64,000 nucleotides of DNA, taken from contig NZ_CAMZFB010000003.1 in NCBI RefSeq assembly GCF_947305955.1, positions 1 to 64,000 of the forward strand, given 5' to 3'. This stretch comes from an uncultured Brevundimonas sp. (GTDB lineage: Bacteria; Pseudomonadota; Alphaproteobacteria; Caulobacterales; Caulobacteraceae). Each line of letters begins with the position of its first letter. Within the stretch, counting starts at the first letter, position 1. A program made the translations under genes and the position numbers. Positions 37,938-46,473 of the stretch are shown here, piece by piece. Below the pieces are notes generated by a model, which saw nothing but the letters and a program-made list of their open reading frames with translations, searched no databases and was not told where the DNA came from.

Positions 37938-38333
37938 TCAGCTCTCGAGCTTGTTGAAGCGCGACAGTATCAGATATGCGATACCGAAAACCAACGGTAT
38001 GCAGGCTACACCAAAGGTTCCGGTGCCGACCCAGCGCGTGTCACCCACTTCGATATCGGTGAACATGCCCAGCAGGCCGATGCCGATACCGGCGGCGATC
38101 CACAGAACACCACGGCGGATATCGCGGGCCTTGGACGGCAGACCCTTGCGGATATCGTGGGTCATCACATCGATCAGTTCCACCGGCAGGTTTTGGCCTT
38201 CGGAGATCGCGGCGCGAACCGACTTCTGCATTTCCTTCTGGTTGCGGTGCTTGAAGTAGGACGGCAACACAATGACGGCGGTGATCGTGCCGAATACGGA
38301 CAGGATCGCGATAATGCCGATTAGGTCTTCCAT
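37938..38333 (-). CDS. DUF6249-type small membrane protein
   Basis: This is a 131-aa protein with an N-terminal hydrophobic helix (about 3-27), a cytoplasmic segment SYFKHRNQKEMQKSVRAAIS, and two more hydrophobic segments. The layout matches the DUF6249 family, often found next to ECF sigma factors. It is first in the three-gene unit here. Confidence 0.75.
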   Translation of the reverse strand: MEDLIGIIAILSVFGTITAVIVLPSYFKHRNQKEMQKSVRAAISEGQNLPVELIDVMTHDIRKGLPSKARDIRRGVLWIAAGIGIGLLGMFTDIEVGDTRWVGTGTFGVACIPLVFGIAYLILSRFNKLES

Positions 38334-38496
38334 GGGTCACCCCTTTCGTTAGAGCCCGATCATCGGGCCTTTCGAAGTTATGAGGCACTCACCTAGCGCC
38401 ACAGATGCGCGGCGACGCATGAAATCTTCGTAAGACTTTGCGAAGCCCGAAAGGACTTCACGCGTTCCCCTCACTGCACCACCAGAGGAGTTCGCT

Positions 38497-38736
38497 ATGA
38501 AGATGGTTACCTATCGCATTCAGGAGCACGACGGCGGCTGGGCCTATCGACTGGGCGACACATGGTCCGAGACCTATCCCACCCACGATGCGGCCCATGC
38601 CGCCGCCATCCACGCCGCGCGCGAGCAAAAGGTCCCTGACGAAGATGCCTGCATCGAATTCCAGAACGCCGACGGGGAATGGATCACCCAAGGGGCCGAC
38701 GGTCAGGACCGTCCGATGACGCAGGTCGAGGGCTGA
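38497..38736 (+). CDS. DUF2188-like small protein
   Basis: This is a 79-aa protein with the pattern VTYRIQEHDGGWAYRLGDTWSETYPTHDAAHAAA and a C-terminal EFQNADGEW that resembles the DUF2188/YjbA-type fold. The function is unknown. GAGGAG lies seven bases before the ATG. Its stop codon abuts the stop of the next gene on the other strand. Confidence 0.7.
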   Translation: MKMVTYRIQEHDGGWAYRLGDTWSETYPTHDAAHAAAIHAAREQKVPDEDACIEFQNADGEWITQGADGQDRPMTQVEG

Positions 38737-38744
38737 TCAGCCCT
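38729..38744. terminator. 16-bp palindrome containing both stop codons
   Basis: AGGGCTGATCAGCCCT is a perfect palindrome. Its centre TGATCA supplies TGA for the + gene and TGA for the - gene. It can form a short bidirectional hairpin. Confidence 0.6.
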
Positions 38745-39090
38745 TGAGCGCGGCCTGATAGATTTCAGGTTTGAAGCCCAGAACCGTCTTGCCATTGCCC
38801 AGATCTAGCACCGGACGTTTGATCATCGACGGCTGCTCCATCATCAGGGCAATGGCCTTGGCGGCATCGATGTCGGCCTTGGCCTCGTCCGGCAGCTTGC
38901 GGAAGGTGGTACCCGCCTTGTTCAGCACCTTCTCCCAGCCATGCTCGGCCACCCACTTCTCCAGCTCGGTCTTGTCCGCACCCTGCACCTTATAGTCGTG
39001 AAAGTCATAGGACACGCCGTTCTCATCCAGCCAAACACGCGCCTTCTTCATCGTGTCACAGGCCTTGATGCCGTAAATCGTGATGGACAT
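38737..39090 (-). CDS. ArsC/Spx-family reductase-like protein
   Basis: This is a 117-aa thioredoxin-fold protein related to YffB/ArsC, beginning MSITIYGIKACDTMKKARVWL with a single redox Cys ~11 and a conserved lysine. The C-terminal motif MIKRPVLDLGNGKTVLGFKPE matches the family. It may be a glutathione-dependent reductase rather than a true arsenate reductase. ATG 39090 is used instead of upstream ATG 39114. Confidence 0.88.
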   Translation of the reverse strand: MSITIYGIKACDTMKKARVWLDENGVSYDFHDYKVQGADKTELEKWVAEHGWEKVLNKAGTTFRKLPDEAKADIDAAKAIALMMEQPSMIKRPVLDLGNGKTVLGFKPEIYQAALKG

Positions 39091-39245
39091 GTGCTGCTCC
39101 CGAACTGTGCGCAAAGTCGTGTGCGGGCGGCTGTGGCATTGATAGTCGGAAGGGTCAATTCCGCTCCAGAAATCGGTAGCTAATGGTTTCGGAAATGCTG
39201 TGATAGCGTTGGTATGAATTGCACTACCGCAACCCGAGCATTGGC

Positions 39246-39485
39246 ATGAATGAACCGATCGCGTTTCGCATTCTGAGGGGCATTCTGGCCTTTTGGCTGA
39301 TTTCGCTGGTGTTTGCGGTGCTGACCTTCGTTTCGGTGGCGCTGCTGGTTGGCTATACCCATGGCGATCTGAGCCTGCGTGCCGACATGATGTTCTGGGG
39401 GCTGGCGGCGCTTTTGCTGGGCAGCTATGCGGCCAGCCTGTTCTTCGGGATGCGCTTTGCCATCAAGGACTGGACACGCCGATGA
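39246..39485 (+). CDS. Small two-TM membrane protein
   Basis: This is a 79-aa protein with two hydrophobic helices (about 11-35 and 48-70) and a basic C-terminus (IKDWTRR). The family is unrecognised. Its stop overlaps a tiny downstream frame (ATGA at 39482). Confidence 0.55.
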   Translation: MNEPIAFRILRGILAFWLISLVFAVLTFVSVALLVGYTHGDLSLRADMMFWGLAALLLGSYAASLFFGMRFAIKDWTRR

Positions 39486-39538
39486 AATATCGCTGCGCGC
39501 GCAAGTCGCACTGGCACTGTGGGGAGCCTAAGGGCTAA
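39482..39538 (+). CDS. Candidate 18-aa micro-ORF coupled to preceding gene
   Basis: ATG 39482 overlaps the previous stop (ATGA) and opens an 18-residue frame, MKYRCARKSHWHCGEPKG, with two Cys and two His. It could be a chance frame; coupling and the Cys/His content are the only support. Confidence 0.2.
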   Translation: MKYRCARKSHWHCGEPKG

Positions 39539-39579
39539 CTGAACCGTTAGACGACCATCGGTCATTGACGGGGCACATC

Positions 39580-41217
39580 ATGCACATCAGTCGGTTCACG
39601 GTTCTGGCGCTCTGCCTTGTGTTGGCGGTCGTGTTTGCGGCGGCGCTCGTCTGGAATGTGCATCTATGGCCGCTGGCGGTGGTCTTCGTCGCCCTGTCCG
39701 TACTGGGTCTTTACGACCTGACCCAGCCGCGTCATTCGGTCAGGCGCAACTATCCCATCATCGGGAATTTTCGCTGGCTTTTCGAAGCCTTGCGGCCGGA
39801 ACTTCGACAATACCTTTTTGAGGCCGACAACGAGGCCGCGCCCTTTTCGCGCAGCCAGCGCTCGCTGGTCTACGCCCGCGCCAAGGGCGAAAGCAGCGAG
39901 CGCCCCTTTGGCACCCTGCTGGACGTCTATAACGACCGTTACGAGTTCATCGCCCCGTCCATCCGCCCCGCGCCCGTCGCGGCACCCGAGACCCTGCGCG
40001 TCACCATTGGCGGGCCACAGTGCAGCCAGCCGTACTCCGCCTCGCTGTTCAACATCTCGGCCATGAGCTTTGGCTCGCTCAGCGCCAATGCCATTCGCGC
40101 CCTGAACAAGGGAGCCAAGGCAGGCGGCTTCTATCACGACACCGGCGAAGGCGGCCTCAGCCCCTATCACCGCGAGGGTGACGGCGACATCGTCTGGGAA
40201 ATCGGCAGCGGCTATTTCGGATGCCGCACTCTGGACGGCCAGTTCGACCCCGACCGTTTTGTCCAGAACGCCACCCTGCCCCAGGTGAAGATGATCGAGA
40301 TCAAGATCAGCCAAGGGGCCAAGCCGGGCCACGGCGGCATCCTGCCCGGCCCCAAGGTCACGCCCGAGATTGCCGAAATCCGTGGCGTTGCCGTAGGCGT
40401 GGACTGCATCTCGCCGCCCTATCACACCGCCTTCAGTACGCCGGTCGAGATGATGCATTTCATCGCCCGCCTGCGTGAGCTGTCGGGCGGCAAGCCGGTC
40501 GGCTTCAAACTGTGCATCGGCCACCCGTGGGAGTTCATGGGCATCGTCAAGGCCATGCTGGAGACCGGCATCCTGCCCGACTTCATCGTGGTGGACGGGG
40601 CTGAAGGCGGCACGGGCGCAGCCCCGCTGGAGTTTGCCAACCACATCGGCACGCCGCTGCGCGAAGGGCTGCTGCTGGTGCACAACACGCTGGTGGGGGC
40701 AAACCTGCGCCAGCACATCCGCATCGGCGCGGCAGGCAAGGTCATCAGCGCCTTTGATATCGCCAGCCTCTTGGCGATGGGCGCGGACTATACCAATGCG
40801 GGGCGGGGCTTCATGTTCGCGCTGGGCTGTATCCAGTCCCTGTCGTGCAACACCAACAAATGCCCGACCGGCGTCGCCACCCAAGACCCGTCACGCCAAC
40901 GCGCCCTTGTGGTACCGGACAAGGCCGAGCGCGTCGCCACCTATCACCGCAGCACGATGCACGCTCTGGCCGAGATGCTGGCCGCCGCCGGCATCGCCAA
41001 GCCAGAGGACCTCGGCCCGCAGCATCTGGTACGCCGCATCAGCCAGTCGGAAATCCGGCTCTATTCCCAGATCCACACCTTCCTGAAGCCGGGCGAGCTG
41101 CTGGAACAGGGCGATCAGCACCCCTTCTATGGCCTGTCATGGAAATTGGCCGACGCCCACAGCTTCAGCGCCGAGGAAGGCTATTCGGCCTATAACGCGC
41201 TTGAGTTTAGGCCGTAA
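39580..41217 (+). CDS. FMN-binding glutamate-synthase-family protein
   Basis: This is a 545-aa protein with one or two N-terminal membrane segments and a glutamate-synthase central domain: FNISAMSFGSLSANAIRALNKGA, GAKPGHGGILPGPKVTPEIA, FIVVDGAEGGTGAAP (FMN loop) and CNTNKCPTGVATQ (cysteines that in GltB bind a 3Fe-4S cluster). It lacks the amidotransferase domain, so it is not a complete glutamate synthase. The reaction is unknown. I start at ATG 39580 (GACGGGG upstream). Confidence 0.88.
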   Translation: MHISRFTVLALCLVLAVVFAAALVWNVHLWPLAVVFVALSVLGLYDLTQPRHSVRRNYPIIGNFRWLFEALRPELRQYLFEADNEAAPFSRSQRSLVYARAKGESSERPFGTLLDVYNDRYEFIAPSIRPAPVAAPETLRVTIGGPQCSQPYSASLFNISAMSFGSLSANAIRALNKGAKAGGFYHDTGEGGLSPYHREGDGDIVWEIGSGYFGCRTLDGQFDPDRFVQNATLPQVKMIEIKISQGAKPGHGGILPGPKVTPEIAEIRGVAVGVDCISPPYHTAFSTPVEMMHFIARLRELSGGKPVGFKLCIGHPWEFMGIVKAMLETGILPDFIVVDGAEGGTGAAPLEFANHIGTPLREGLLLVHNTLVGANLRQHIRIGAAGKVISAFDIASLLAMGADYTNAGRGFMFALGCIQSLSCNTNKCPTGVATQDPSRQRALVVPDKAERVATYHRSTMHALAEMLAAAGIAKPEDLGPQHLVRRISQSEIRLYSQIHTFLKPGELLEQGDQHPFYGLSWKLADAHSFSAEEGYSAYNALEFRP

Positions 41218-41280
41218 AAACCTGTTCAGACAGGCTGCGTAGCTCGGATGACCAGCGTGTCCAAACATCGACACCTAAGG

Positions 41281-41293
41281 ATAACAATGTTAT
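41281..41293. repeat. Short AT-rich inverted repeat before lipoprotein gene
   Basis: ATAAC-AAT-GTTAT lies in an AT-rich stretch upstream of the lipoprotein at 41361, possibly within its promoter region. Confidence 0.3.
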
Positions 41294-41360
41294 ATAAATA
41301 ACCACTGCGCCCGCCCGATTTTGCCGGTGCGCATGAAAAATCTTAGCGACAGGACCCGTC

Positions 41361-41813
41361 ATGCCCATGAAACCCGGTCTGCACAGTCTGCTAGTTCCCG
41401 CATTTTGCACCCTACTGGGCCTCACCGCCTGCTCGCCCGCTACGGACGGCAATAAGGAGGGCAACAGCGCCACGCCCACATCCGATAACGAACGGCCCCT
41501 TCCTCCGCCGTGGCATGAGGTCGAGGGTCGCAAGCTGACCGTGAACCTCCCCTATCGTGCCAGCAGTTGGTATTTGTGGGCCGCCGATGACGAGAACGAA
41601 GGCCCCTTCACCTTCAAATCCCTCGACAACCTCCCCGGTGCCGGCCCTCAGGGCACGGATCTGGCCGTCTTCATCTACGAGGCCGATGGACCAGGATCCG
41701 CCAGCATCAAGTTCGGCCTGAACACCGTCACGAGAGATGGCCCCACCCCGCCCGAGCAAATGCGCTCGGGTCAATCCAAGGCCTATTATGTCGCCAATGT
41801 GGAGGTCGAATAG
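41361..41813 (+). CDS. Lipoprotein, possible I42/chagasin-like protease inhibitor
   Basis: This is a 150-aa protein with a lipobox (LLGLTAC, Cys ~24). The mature region has LTVNLPYRASSWYLWAADD, then GPQGTDLAVFIYEADGPGSASIKFGL. This layout (N-P-like loop, W, then a G-x-G-x-x-L-x-x-F loop and a hydrophobic strand) resembles the bacterial chagasin/I42 family of cysteine-protease inhibitors, but the core NPTTGY motif is not exact. The next gene also looks like a protease inhibitor. They overlap in context by one base-pair spacing (TAG-G-ATG). Confidence 0.45.
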   Translation: MPMKPGLHSLLVPAFCTLLGLTACSPATDGNKEGNSATPTSDNERPLPPPWHEVEGRKLTVNLPYRASSWYLWAADDENEGPFTFKSLDNLPGAGPQGTDLAVFIYEADGPGSASIKFGLNTVTRDGPTPPEQMRSGQSKAYYVANVEVE

Positions 41814-41814
41814 G

Positions 41815-42288
41815 ATGAGATGGATCCCTTGCCTCGCCCTTGTGACCTCCGCCGTCCTGATCACCTGTTCACCGTCCGGTGCCGAAGAGGCCGTGCCCGC
41901 GACGCCCTACGCTCAAGACACGATGAGCCAATCGACCGACGACCCCGGTGATCTGATCGGCACCCGCGATATGGAGCTGGAACCCACAGGCCGCTTTGCC
42001 TTGTGGGAGGACTATGAAGGCGGCACGGTCTGCATTGTCGATCTCACGGCCAACCGCACCATTGGCGGCTATGATATCGGCTATGACGACAAATGCCTCG
42101 CCCAGTTGGAACTCGGCGGAGACGTGGCCGCATGGTTCCCCGCCGATGACGGCACCCTCGTTATGATCGATGCCACCCGCAAGGTCCTCCTGCGCATGCG
42201 TAAGGACGGCGTGGACGATTACTATGCCGTGCGTCAGCCCGAGGGTAAGGCGAACCTGAACCTGACCCGCGAGACCATCAGTCACTAG
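41815..42288 (+). CDS. AprI/Inh-like metalloprotease-inhibitor lipoprotein
   Basis: This is a 157-aa protein with a probable lipoprotein signal (LITC, Cys ~18). The domain shows a two-cysteine, eight-strand-type pattern: FALWEDYEGGTVCIVDL, DDKCLAQLELGGDVAAWFP, DDGTLVMIDATRKVLLRM. This matches the AprI/Inh family (Omp19-like) that inhibits secreted serralysin-type metalloproteases. No serralysin is in the window. The gene starts one base after the previous stop, so the pair is coexpressed. Confidence 0.6.
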   Translation: MRWIPCLALVTSAVLITCSPSGAEEAVPATPYAQDTMSQSTDDPGDLIGTRDMELEPTGRFALWEDYEGGTVCIVDLTANRTIGGYDIGYDDKCLAQLELGGDVAAWFPADDGTLVMIDATRKVLLRMRKDGVDDYYAVRQPEGKANLNLTRETISH

Positions 42289-42342
42289 GTTGACTGGGGC
42301 TTACTCTCTAAAAGCAGCTGCCTCAGACCAACATCGGTTACG

Positions 42343-43194
42343 TCAAAGCGTGTCGTTTCTGGCCGTGATCAGTCGACCGCCAGCGATCACCAAAAGTAGG
42401 CACAGCGTCCACAGTCCTGCAAACGCCCAGATACGCACATCGCCGACTTCCCACAGGCCGGCGCTGCACAGGCCCGACCGACAGGCCGCCATAAAAGGCC
42501 CGACGGACATGACGCCTAGCGCGCAACCGCCGATCAACAGCCCCCATCCCAGACCCTTTCCGGCACCCGTATCGCCATTCAAGATGGGCATTTGCGGCTT
42601 GGGCTCCGCCGGTGCTTTCGAGCTGGCATAGGTCACGCCGGAACGGGCGGATACGGCCACGCCACCACTCTGCACGGGCTTGGTGGTCCGGGGCTTGGCG
42701 GGCGTGTTGCCGGAAGATGCTTGCGCCGTGCGAGGCAGGGTCCGTTGGGTGGCAGACTGTCGCCGCTCGCCAATCCAGCGCATAACCTTGTCGCTGGAGG
42801 CGTACCACAGACCGCTGTCCGGCAAGGCCCAGAACTCGCCCAGTTTAAGCTTCTTCACCGCGCTACTGGCCGCGTCGCGGTATTCGCAGACCAGCACCTT
42901 GTTCTTCTTGCCCGCCAGCGAAAAGGCCGAGACATCGCCCCAATCCACGCGGGTACTGGTGCCGAAGGTCGGGCGATAGGTGAAACCAGCACTGTCCAGT
43001 TCAAGCTCGCGCGGCTTGATGACCTCGGCGACATAATAGAGGAAGAACAGCGCAAACACGCCGCCAACGACCATGGGCATGAGGGACAGCTCTCCACTGC
43101 CAAGCGTCCGCAGCAGCACAAGCGCGGCAAAAGCCGGACCAAGAGCCGTCACCAGCACACCCAGCCGCGAATATCGGATCACCTCGGATTGCAC
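42343..43194 (-). CDS. Membrane protein with PH-like domain (paralogue 1)
   Basis: This is a 283-aa protein with two N-terminal hydrophobic helices, a PH-like segment (IKPRELELDSAGFTYRP, WGDVSAFSLAGKKNKVLVCEYRD), a Ser/Thr/Pro-rich linker and two more C-terminal hydrophobic helices. It starts at GTG 43194 behind AGGAGGGG. Its core is similar to the next gene (43280-43807). Confidence 0.7.
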   Translation of the reverse strand: MQSEVIRYSRLGVLVTALGPAFAALVLLRTLGSGELSLMPMVVGGVFALFFLYYVAEVIKPRELELDSAGFTYRPTFGTSTRVDWGDVSAFSLAGKKNKVLVCEYRDAASSAVKKLKLGEFWALPDSGLWYASSDKVMRWIGERRQSATQRTLPRTAQASSGNTPAKPRTTKPVQSGGVAVSARSGVTYASSKAPAEPKPQMPILNGDTGAGKGLGWGLLIGGCALGVMSVGPFMAACRSGLCSAGLWEVGDVRIWAFAGLWTLCLLLVIAGGRLITARNDTL

Positions 43195-43279
43195 CGCTTC
43201 CCCTCCTAACCAGTTCGGTCGCACCTAATACGCGTACAGGCCGATAAGGGTCCGCGCACCATGCAAAGCAAGTTACGGC

Positions 43280-43807
43280 CTAACGACCCGCATCCTTCGT
43301 TCTCCGCATATATTCGTTAGCATAGGCTGCGATGTCCTTCGCCGGAGACATCCATCCCCTTTTGCCCGGCAGTTTGAGATGTCTGCCGAGGGCGCGCTTG
43401 CGAAGCTTTCCGGCATGGGGGTCGCGGTAATGCACCTCCAGCCAAACGAGCGTGCGCGCGCTTCCCAAACGGAACTCCTCCACCCTGTCCCACGGCACGG
43501 GGCCGACAACGGGTCCGATTACCGGTCTATAGATCCATCCCGACGATGAAAGCTCCACCACGCGTGGCCGGATGATCTCGATCAGGGAAAAGGCCACCAG
43601 CGCGAACCACATACCGATGAACAGGCCCGCGATGACCAGATACGGCACACTGCCGTGGATAGGTAAACGCCCGTAGATAACCCATCCCCTGACTAACCAT
43701 ACGCCATAAATGCCCGCCATGACCGCATAGGGGATGGACGCCACCGCGACGGTCGTCCGCGAAGACGTAAGGACTGCTGACTGCTTGGAAATGTCGGCTT
43801 GGGGCAA
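43280..43807 (-). CDS. Membrane protein with PH-like domain (paralogue 2)
   Basis: This is a 175-aa protein with two hydrophobic helices and a PH-like core (IRPRVVELSSSGWIYRP, WDRVEEFRLGSARTLVWLEVHYRD) that aligns with paralogue 1. It begins at TTG 43807 with AGGAC upstream, eight bases after the Lrp gene stop, and so may be cotranscribed with it. The function is unknown. Confidence 0.7.
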   Translation of the reverse strand: MPQADISKQSAVLTSSRTTVAVASIPYAVMAGIYGVWLVRGWVIYGRLPIHGSVPYLVIAGLFIGMWFALVAFSLIEIIRPRVVELSSSGWIYRPVIGPVVGPVPWDRVEEFRLGSARTLVWLEVHYRDPHAGKLRKRALGRHLKLPGKRGWMSPAKDIAAYANEYMRRTKDAGR

Positions 43808-43815
43808 TGTTCGTC

Positions 43816-44283
43816 CTAGACCGGCAAGGCCGTCGTGTACTTCACCTGACTGAGGGCAAAGTGCGAGGCCGCTGTCGCGACGTTGGCATGGTTCAGCAGG
43901 TCGCGCATCAGGAACCGCTCATATCCCGCCACATCCTCTGCCACGATGCGCAGCAGGTAATCCCATTCGCCGGACATGGAGTGCGCCTCCATCACCTCGG
44001 GCTTGGTGTTCAAAAAGGCCTCGAACGACTGTCGGTCATTGGGCGAGTGGGACTTCATCCGCACCTGACACATGACGTTCACCCCGCGCCCCACGCGCTC
44101 GGCGTCCACAAGGCGGACCTGTGCCTTCAGCACCCCCGCCTCCTCCATGGCCTTGATCCGTCGCCAGCACGATGCCGGAGACGATCTCGCCATTTCCGCC
44201 AAGGCCGCGTGACTCAGCGAGGAATCCGTCTGAAGCAAGCGTAACAGACGGCGATCCACCTCATCGAGATCATATCGTTTCAT
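43816..44283 (-). CDS. Lrp/AsnC-family transcriptional regulator
   Basis: This is a 155-aa regulator with the N-terminal helix-turn-helix (LSHAALAEMARSSPASCWRRIKAMEEAGVL) and a RAM/ligand-binding domain. It is divergent from phhA, which suggests control of aromatic amino-acid catabolism. The shared 185-base intergenic region carries repeats listed below. Confidence 0.9.
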   Translation of the reverse strand: MKRYDLDEVDRRLLRLLQTDSSLSHAALAEMARSSPASCWRRIKAMEEAGVLKAQVRLVDAERVGRGVNVMCQVRMKSHSPNDRQSFEAFLNTKPEVMEAHSMSGEWDYLLRIVAEDVAGYERFLMRDLLNHANVATAASHFALSQVKYTTALPV

Positions 44284-44423
44284 TATTCTGCCAATAGTGA
44301 ACCAGCTTCATCATCCAGTGTCATTTCATGCCCTGTTTTGAAAGGCAACGCGCAGAATGTGATGGCAAACTGTCGTAACAATGATTTCGGGCTTACGATC
44401 CCCGTTCAAGGGGGCACCCGACA

Positions 44424-44458
44424 GGTTTCAGGCCTGGTTTTCAGGCCAGGTTTCAGGG
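44424..44458 (+). promoter_or_regulatory. Three direct repeats overlapping inverted repeats before phhA
   Basis: TTTCAGG occurs at 44426, 44439 and 44451 (12-13 base spacing), and GGCCTGG...TCAGGCC within it is palindromic. It lies just before the GGGAGGAA ribosome site. It could be an operator or an mRNA structure. The factor is unknown; the divergent Lrp gene is a candidate. Confidence 0.5.
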
Positions 44459-44468
44459 AGGAACCGCC

Positions 44469-45335
44469 ATGGGCAGCCACGCTCTACAATCGCCGCCGGA
44501 AGGCGCCGCCAGCGACTGGACCATCCCGCAGAACTGGTCGGCCTATACGCGCGAAGAGCACGCCCTGTGGGACACGCTGTATGCGCGCCAGACGGCGCTG
44601 CTGCCCTCGCGCGTGACGCCCGCTTTCATGGAAGGTCTGGATATTCTGAAACTGTCGGATGGCGGCATCCCGAACTTCGAGGACCTGTCCGAACGCCTGC
44701 ACAAGCTGACCGGCTGGCAGGTCGTGGCCGTGCCGGGCCTTGTGCCGGACGACGTGTTCTTCGAGCATCTGGCCAACCGCCGCTTCGTGGCAGGCAACTT
44801 CATCAGAACGCCGGAACAGATTGATTATCTTCAGGAACCCGACGTGTTCCATGACGTGTTCGGTCACGTTCCCCTGCTCGCCCACCCCGTCTTTGCCGAC
44901 TATATGCAGGCCTATGGTCAGGGTGGCATGAAGGCGATGAAGCACAACGCCATTCATAACCTGTCGCGCCTTTATTGGTACACGGTCGAGTTCGGCCTGA
45001 TCAAAGACGGCGACGACATGAAGCTGTACGGCGCGGGCATCGTCTCCAGCCGCACGGAGTCGATCTTCGCACTGGACGATGCCTCGCCCAACCGCATCGG
45101 CTTCGACATGAAGCGCGTGATGCAGACCCGCTATCGCATCGACGACTTCCAACAGACCTATTTCGTCATCGACAGTTTCGAGGACCTGCTGAAGCAGACC
45201 ATCGAGACCGACTTCGCGCCCATCTACGCCGAACTGGCCAAGGAGGCCGAGTTCGAACCCGCCGACATCCTGCCGAGCGACCGCGTTTACACCACGGGCA
45301 CACAGGCCTGGGCCAACCGCGTCACGGACAACTGA
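44469..45335 (+). CDS. phhA: Phenylalanine 4-monooxygenase
   Basis: PhhA hydroxylates phenylalanine to tyrosine with tetrahydropterin and iron. The 288-aa protein has the iron-binding histidines in FHDVFGHVPLL (near residues 130-140) and the glutamate in the helix YWYTVEFGLI, typical of bacterial monomeric PheOH. GGGAGGAA is the ribosome site. It is followed by hppD 60 bases later; together they take phenylalanine to homogentisate with the aminotransferase step elsewhere. Confidence 0.96.
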   Translation: MGSHALQSPPEGAASDWTIPQNWSAYTREEHALWDTLYARQTALLPSRVTPAFMEGLDILKLSDGGIPNFEDLSERLHKLTGWQVVAVPGLVPDDVFFEHLANRRFVAGNFIRTPEQIDYLQEPDVFHDVFGHVPLLAHPVFADYMQAYGQGGMKAMKHNAIHNLSRLYWYTVEFGLIKDGDDMKLYGAGIVSSRTESIFALDDASPNRIGFDMKRVMQTRYRIDDFQQTYFVIDSFEDLLKQTIETDFAPIYAELAKEAEFEPADILPSDRVYTTGTQAWANRVTDN

Positions 45336-45395
45336 TTTCACCAGCATTTCCGCATCCCTTATTGCGGGTGCTGACACAGCAAGGAGACCATTCCC

Positions 45396-46466
45396 ATGGC
45401 CATTACCGCTGAGAACCCCATCGGCCTCGACGGCTTCGAGTTTGTCGAGTTCACCAGCCCCGATCCCGCCGCCATGAAGGGCCTGATCGAACAGCTGGGC
45501 TTTGTGGCGACCCACACCCACCCGACCAAGAAGATCACCCGCTACAAGCAGGGCCAGACCAACCTGCTGGTCAACGAGGAAGCCACCGGCCAGGCCGCCG
45601 ACTTCCGCGCCGAGCACGGCCCGTCGGCTTCGGGCATGGCCTTCCGCGTGGCGGACGCCCAGCAGGCCTATGACCTCGCCATCTCGCGCGGTGCCCACGC
45701 CGTTGACGCCTCGGTCGGCGCTCTGGGTGCCGACGCCAAGGTGCTGCAGGGCATCGGCGGATCGTACCTGTACCTGATCGACCAGTACGGCGAAAAAGGC
45801 AGCATCTACGATAGCTGGAACGAGATCGAAGGGTGGCAACAGGCCGAAGCCGAAAACTCGGTCGGTCTGGATATCCTCGACCACCTGACCCACAACGTCC
45901 GTCGCGGCCAGATGCGGACCTGGTCGACCTTCTACAACCAGATTTTCGGCTTCGAAGAGCAGAAGTATTTCGATATCAAGGGCAAGGCCACCGGCCTGTT
46001 CTCGCAGGCGATGATCGCGCCGGACAAGGCGATCCGCATCCCGCTGAACGAAAGCCAAGACGAAAACTCGCAGATCGAAGAGTTTATCCGTCAGTACAAC
46101 GGCGAAGGCATCCAGCACCTCGCCATGACCACCGACAACATCTACGAAACCGTCGAGAAGTTGCGCGCCCGTGGCGTGAAGCTGCAGGACACGATCGAGA
46201 CCTATTATGAACTGGTGGACAAGCGTGTCCCCGGCCACGGCGAGGACCTCGAGCGCCTGAAGAAGAACCGCATCCTCATCGACGGCAACGTCGGCGAAGA
46301 AGGCCTGCTGCTGCAGATCTTCACCGAAAACCTGTTCGGCCCGATCTTCTTCGAGATCATCCAGCGCAAGGGCAACGAAGGCTTCGGCAACGGCAACTTC
46401 CAGGCCCTGTTCGAGTCCATCGAACTGGACCAAATCCGTCGCGGCGTCATCAAGGTCGACGCCTAA
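45396..46466 (+). CDS. hppD: 4-hydroxyphenylpyruvate dioxygenase
   Basis: HppD converts 4-hydroxyphenylpyruvate to homogentisate. The 356-aa vicinal-oxygen-chelate protein shows the iron ligands in LDHLTHNV, IQHLAM and FFEIIQRKG. It lies behind phhA and ends in a terminator. The homogentisate oxidase genes (hmgA) are not in the window. Confidence 0.97.
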   Translation: MAITAENPIGLDGFEFVEFTSPDPAAMKGLIEQLGFVATHTHPTKKITRYKQGQTNLLVNEEATGQAADFRAEHGPSASGMAFRVADAQQAYDLAISRGAHAVDASVGALGADAKVLQGIGGSYLYLIDQYGEKGSIYDSWNEIEGWQQAEAENSVGLDILDHLTHNVRRGQMRTWSTFYNQIFGFEEQKYFDIKGKATGLFSQAMIAPDKAIRIPLNESQDENSQIEEFIRQYNGEGIQHLAMTTDNIYETVEKLRARGVKLQDTIETYYELVDKRVPGHGEDLERLKKNRILIDGNVGEEGLLLQIFTENLFGPIFFEIIQRKGNEGFGNGNFQALFESIELDQIRRGVIKVDA

Positions 46467-46473
46467 AACGATC

